A DNA stretch of 64,000 bases from CAZBJJ01 sp964492245. Lineage in GTDB: Bacteria > Spirochaetota > Spirochaetia > Treponematales > Breznakiellaceae. Under the pieces are notes generated by a model. It ran no database searches, had not been told where the DNA came from, and was given only the letters and a program-made list of their open reading frames with translations. This document shows positions 61,801-64,000 of the stretch, piece after piece. The translations under genes were made by a program, and so were the position numbers. The first letter of the stretch is position 1. The number at the start of each line of letters is the position of its first letter. Location of the stretch: the NCBI GenBank assembly GCA_964492245.1, contig CAZBJJ010000007.1:1-64000 (forward strand), in the 5' to 3' direction.

Positions 61801-63494
61801 TTTCGCTGGCAATTGCCGATTTAAACCGAGAGGGGCTCAGCCTGGCCCTGCGTAGCGATGCCGCAAGCCTTCAAAAACTGCAGGATATAAACGACACCAC
61901 CAGAACCTTGGAGGCCCGCTTAAACGAAAACTTATCCTCGCTTGCGGCAAGGGCGAACTCCTATCCCCAATTCCCCTTGGACAAGCTGGACCCACAGAAC
62001 AATAGCTATATTCTATATAAACCCGTGCTATACCGACAGGGCACCGGCGATATTTATTTCCGTGGCCTTGTGCGCTTGGAATTGAGTACCGAGAGCATTG
62101 CCCAAGAGCTGGCTAAGGCAGTGTACCGCCTGGTAAATATAAGCCTGGCAATTGCCCTTGTGGCCCTCCTTATGGGAATGCTCGGTGCCCAGATTCTTTC
62201 CAGTGTCATCCTGAGTCCTATCAAAAAACTGGCACAACATGTGGCCATTATTCGCGATACCGAAAATAAGGCCGATTTAGATGGCAAGGATATCATTATA
62301 AAAACAAGGGACGAGATTGCCCTGCTTGGGCACACCATTAACGATATGACCCAGGGCCTTGTGCGTGCCGCTATTGCGTCGCAGGATCTTACCATCGGTA
62401 AGGAGGTGCAAAAAATGTTTATTCCTCTGGATACCGACGCGCATGGGCGCAAATTGACCTCTGGTTTAAACGATACAAAATATGCCCGCTTTTTTGGCTA
62501 TTACGAGGGGGCAAAGGGGGTTTCTGGCGACTATTTCGACTATCTAGCCTTGGATGACAATTATTATGCCATTATAAAATGTGATGTCGCGGGCAAGGGG
62601 GTACCGGCAGCCCTTATAATGATAGAAGTTGCCACCCTCTTTTTAAACTTTTTTAAAAACTGGAAGCCGGACAAAAAAGGCCTGCAAATAGAGACTGTGG
62701 TGTATCAGATTAACGACTTTATCGAAAGTCGGGGTTTTAAGGGTCGCTTTGCCGCCTTTACGCTCTGTCTCTTCAATGCCCAGACCGGCTTGGTTAGGTT
62801 TTGCAACGCAGGAGACAATATTGTGCACTGGTTCGATGCCTCCGAAAAAGAGATGAAAAAACTCCTCTTGCCCGAGACCCCCACTGCCGGTGTGTTTCCG
62901 AATATGCTTATCGAAATGAAGGGCGGGTACCAGGTGCAGACAATGCAGTTGGACCATGGCGATATTCTGCTGCTGTTTACCGACGGTATCGAAGAGGCGA
63001 AGCGACGCTTTCGCGATGCCAATTTAAACGAACACCTCTGCCAAGAGGGCGGGGCGCCGGTGGATACGCCACATGGGAACCACAGTGTGGGACAGGCGGA
63101 TGAAGAGCTGGGCTACGAGCGCGTAAGAGATATTTTAAATGCGGTGTTAAATCGGGGTGAATATCGGCTGGAAAGGTATCATGCCCCAGACCCCTCGGAG
63201 ACCTTGCATTTTGATTTTTCTAAGGCCAGTGGCGAGGTGGAAGATGCCATAATGGCACTGGTTGCCGTGGAAAAAATATTCAGAATGTACCAAGATCCCA
63301 ATGCAGGCGACGAGGACAGGGTAATTGTGGATAAAAAGGTTGATGCCTGTCTTTTTCAGTGGTTTAATCAGTATCGGAGCTATTGTGCACATCATCGCAA
63401 TCATCCTGAATTTGATGAATATATGTACTATACTGGTATAAAAGAGGATGAACAGTATGATGATTTGACCATACTGGGCATTCGTAGAAAATAG
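58896..63494 (+). CDS. Transmembrane sensor with propeller-like ectodomain, HAMP and SpoIIE-type phosphatase
   Basis: 1532 residues, GTG start. A signal sequence is followed by an extracytoplasmic region (about 25-400) with sialidase/BNR-type repeats (DAGQSFKQIKI, SENGQAWSEQ, ENGGESWSAPY), then fibronectin-like segments (about 410-740). Membrane segments lie near 751-775, 825-850 and 1081-1105; a second extracytoplasmic part is at about 850-1080. A HAMP-like linker (about 1107-1160) leads to a PP2C/SpoIIE domain (about 1195-1400) with GVSGDYFDYL, DVAGKGVPAAL and FTDGIEEAKRRF, whose aspartates bind metal. Such phosphatases act on anti-sigma-factor antagonists. No antagonist or anti-sigma kinase is nearby. 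Confidence 0.85.
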   Translation: MIQRAVKGISIGILCLFALAKTYSLPLLYWEMPDVFVEGQARFPQTVSTRDLSLVVWQESVQREGGLSIFLSLGRLNAEGSWEIRRRILGPWTFEGSEPSIYSLTADEERGTILIAVAAGPGNTELYTSNDAGQSFKQIKIRSGSGSALAPRIVKSAQGSFILFLTAGSDQALSVFYMTSENGQAWSEQRPLIPSGSRRLNLLPTHVSSGSRDYVVYQSMSGGLRPTFQLWGQHSENGGESWSAPYLLTNFDEPEAGAQAGSELWDNQRAALASLGKDMWLVWERRMGNSSPQIYAGLLRDSGSAPPRILGTERVSPKSVHANNPQIFLLGNEPTILWFDNRSAQNRVYMAQREDFGWQDVELSGNRADASFARHVLPASGDLIVFWQAPLQGVDRLYILQPDRSVPAPVLRPQNFVAGKKARRDAVRIAWNRVDDPSGIAGYAWAWSRDPDELPEKKVSILSEKTSIDLLAKEDGDWFFTLQAKDWAGNWSKPSRVRFVRDTTAPDPPIIEALELDENGYALSNTFSLNWQAPEDEDDLNYSWELQFLAGPRQAESLELNEAFSDFQAVARQAWQRALPQARPLGTSREASFTNRDNGLWRFVVTAIDEVGNTGNYAEYYFRLNKFKPYTWVSTALGSVDEQGVYNLRVFGRGYAEDGNITKVYLDRDGKEPYDHEYLLEQGEFSIVGDRELAGIKAEDIEEGRYRIGLYHPVRGAYWTSPIVDVDEIGTIKFGDYFRSWQSSWESYQTKGKKVEIIFLILIAFICFLALGMYISVRGITSVLQEEKKVRAEAMAIITGESMPEDKKEKMQRLKRRGPGLRLKLAGFTTLLAALVVAMVSIPLSYLMIRTQEATLLTGLHDRALVLLESLASGARAYLPSENLLELGFLPAQTSAVPEVRYTTITGFGTGSTVYADHVWATNDPDIEDKIDTASLVSGQSRLEDPLTALLDAYAQDINERAHQAVGEISLAIADLNREGLSLALRSDAASLQKLQDINDTTRTLEARLNENLSSLAARANSYPQFPLDKLDPQNNSYILYKPVLYRQGTGDIYFRGLVRLELSTESIAQELAKAVYRLVNISLAIALVALLMGMLGAQILSSVILSPIKKLAQHVAIIRDTENKADLDGKDIIIKTRDEIALLGHTINDMTQGLVRAAIASQDLTIGKEVQKMFIPLDTDAHGRKLTSGLNDTKYARFFGYYEGAKGVSGDYFDYLALDDNYYAIIKCDVAGKGVPAALIMIEVATLFLNFFKNWKPDKKGLQIETVVYQINDFIESRGFKGRFAAFTLCLFNAQTGLVRFCNAGDNIVHWFDASEKEMKKLLLPETPTAGVFPNMLIEMKGGYQVQTMQLDHGDILLLFTDGIEEAKRRFRDANLNEHLCQEGGAPVDTPHGNHSVGQADEELGYERVRDILNAVLNRGEYRLERYHAPDPSETLHFDFSKASGEVEDAIMALVAVEKIFRMYQDPNAGDEDRVIVDKKVDACLFQWFNQYRSYCAHHRNHPEFDEYMYYTGIKEDEQYDDLTILGIRRK

Positions 63495-63503
63495 GAGGCA
63501 GAC

Positions 63504-63824
63504 ATGACATTCGGCGAAAAAATGAAGGAGATGTTAAACCAGGGTGCGGTATTTACCCGGGAGCTGGTAGAGAAAGCGGGAAACAAGGCCCAAGATTTGG
63601 GCGAAAAGGGAGTTTTAAAATTCGAAATTCATCAGCTGGAAGTGCAGGCCCAAAAAAAACTTGCAAATTTGGGTAACGAGCTGTACACCCTTTTAGAGGA
63701 AAAGGGCAGCAAAACGGTGAGTAGAAATACCCCTGGCGTTCGCGAACTGATAGATGAGCTCATTCAAATAAAGAATTCCATTGATACGCGCCAAAAAGAG
63801 TTGGAAGAGGGCAAGAAAAATTAA
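63504..63824 (+). CDS. Small coiled-coil protein of unknown function
   Basis: 106 residues, charged and helical (EKMKEMLNQGAVFTRELVEK, FEIHQLEVQAQKKLANLGNE). No signal peptide, so cytoplasmic. AGGAGG precedes the ATG, 9 bases after the phosphatase stop, so it is co-transcribed. No family recognised; the size and lysine/glutamate-rich helices resemble small adaptor or tubule-associated proteins. Confidence 0.72.
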   Translation: MTFGEKMKEMLNQGAVFTRELVEKAGNKAQDLGEKGVLKFEIHQLEVQAQKKLANLGNELYTLLEEKGSKTVSRNTPGVRELIDELIQIKNSIDTRQKELEEGKKN

Positions 63825-63854
63825 AAAAAAACTCAAAAATATTAAATATAGCCC

Positions 63855-63883
63855 TTGAACATATTGGAGAGATTTACTATATT
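63855..63883 (+). promoter_or_regulatory. Promoter-like sequence in the last intergenic stretch
   Basis: TTGAAC (63855-63860), 17 bases, TATATT (63878-63883). No open reading frame follows before the terminator at 63917-63946, so a short RNA of about 55-60 bases starting near 63890 is possible. Confidence 0.45.
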
Positions 63884-63916
63884 GAGTTTATCACTTGGTG
63901 CTAAAAAATTGCTTTA

Positions 63917-63946
63917 AAAGCGCTGTCGAAAAGATGGCGTTTTTTT
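63917..63946 (+). terminator. Intrinsic terminator downstream of the phosphatase operon
   Basis: CGCTGTC (63921-63927) pairs with GATGGCG (63933-63939), two G-T pairs included, loop GAAAA, then seven T. Flanking A bases extend the stem into the T run. It can end the operon at 55804-63824 and any transcript from the promoter at 63855. Confidence 0.7.
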
Positions 63947-63988
63947 ATCGCCGAATCTGTGTTAGAGGACTGGGGCAACCTAGTTTTT

Positions 63989-63994
63989 TATAAT
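63989..63994 (+). promoter_or_regulatory. -10 box at the window end
   Basis: Perfect TATAAT seven bases before the end of the window, with no convincing -35 box. It may belong to a gene beyond the window. Confidence 0.35.
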
Positions 63995-64000
63995 GAAAAA

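Overview
The window looks like chromosomal DNA of a spirochaete of the Treponema type. The main evidence is two adjacent genes for FlaA, the outer-sheath protein of periplasmic flagella (51695-53163), which is confined to spirochaetes. They sit close to a class II fructose-bisphosphate aldolase, an arrangement I recall from Treponema pallidum but could not check. Other pointers are a long PPi-dependent phosphofructokinase, a UPF0164/FadL-like outer-membrane protein, and many two-membrane lipoproteins and PEGA proteins. Genes for anaerobic Fe-S/cofactor ATPases, iron alcohol dehydrogenase and a GH130 phosphorylase suggest an anaerobic sugar fermenter. A run of 10 N at 36005-36014 shows the sequence is a draft scaffold, possibly metagenome-derived.

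Layout. 1-8940 (minus strand): a tightly overlapping run of two NifX-like proteins, two ferredoxin-containing P-loop ATPases, Mrp, RecO, pyrimidine nucleoside phosphorylase, RecJ, an M23 lipoprotein and ribosomal protein S21. 9000-12420: a sugar ABC importer lacking its ATPase, with a terminator between the binding protein and the permeases. 12470-17151: a two-module AAA+ ATPase, a second M23 endopeptidase with an unknown partner, and Era. 17308-22006: an ABC transporter of the GldA/GldF/GldG plus DUF4340 type. 22009-26522 (minus): a nucleotide-signalling group with a cNMP-GGDEF-DHH/DHHA1 fusion, a cNMP protein with a degenerate GGDEF domain, and a duplicated NDK protein.

26656-32407: iron alcohol dehydrogenase, an SDR protein, thioredoxin reductase, a GNAT acetyltransferase and PFP. 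32500-36871: a small barrel-like protein, a PEGA protein, RadC, a glucosaminidase-like lipoprotein broken by the gap, and UMP kinase. 36901-40184 (minus): ECF sigma factor, anti-sigma factor, unknown exported protein, and an IPT/TIG-transglutaminase lipoprotein. 40253-42695: divergent cysS and murB. 42793-50630: FecR-domain protein, double-cNMP regulator, small exported proteins, TPR and PilZ proteins, GH130 and Fba. 50754-54465: an unknown membrane protein, the flaA pair and a cNMP-sensing histidine kinase. 54457-63824: UPF0164 protein, a 1031-residue repeat protein, a 1532-residue sensor with a SpoIIE-type phosphatase domain, and a small coiled-coil protein.

Three themes recur. The first is second messengers: five cNMP-binding domains, two GGDEF domains (one degraded), one PilZ domain and a DHH/DHHA1 phosphodiesterase, with no adenylate cyclase in the window. 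The second is compactness: no non-coding stretch exceeds about 180 bases, co-directional genes overlap by ATGA/GTGA/TTGA, and several convergent genes overlap at their 3' ends. The third is promoters whose -10 box lies only 6-9 bases before the start codon with no Shine-Dalgarno sequence, which suggests a substantial set of leaderless transcripts beside genes with strong GGAGG sites. I saw no rRNA, tRNA, CRISPR array, insertion sequence or prophage.
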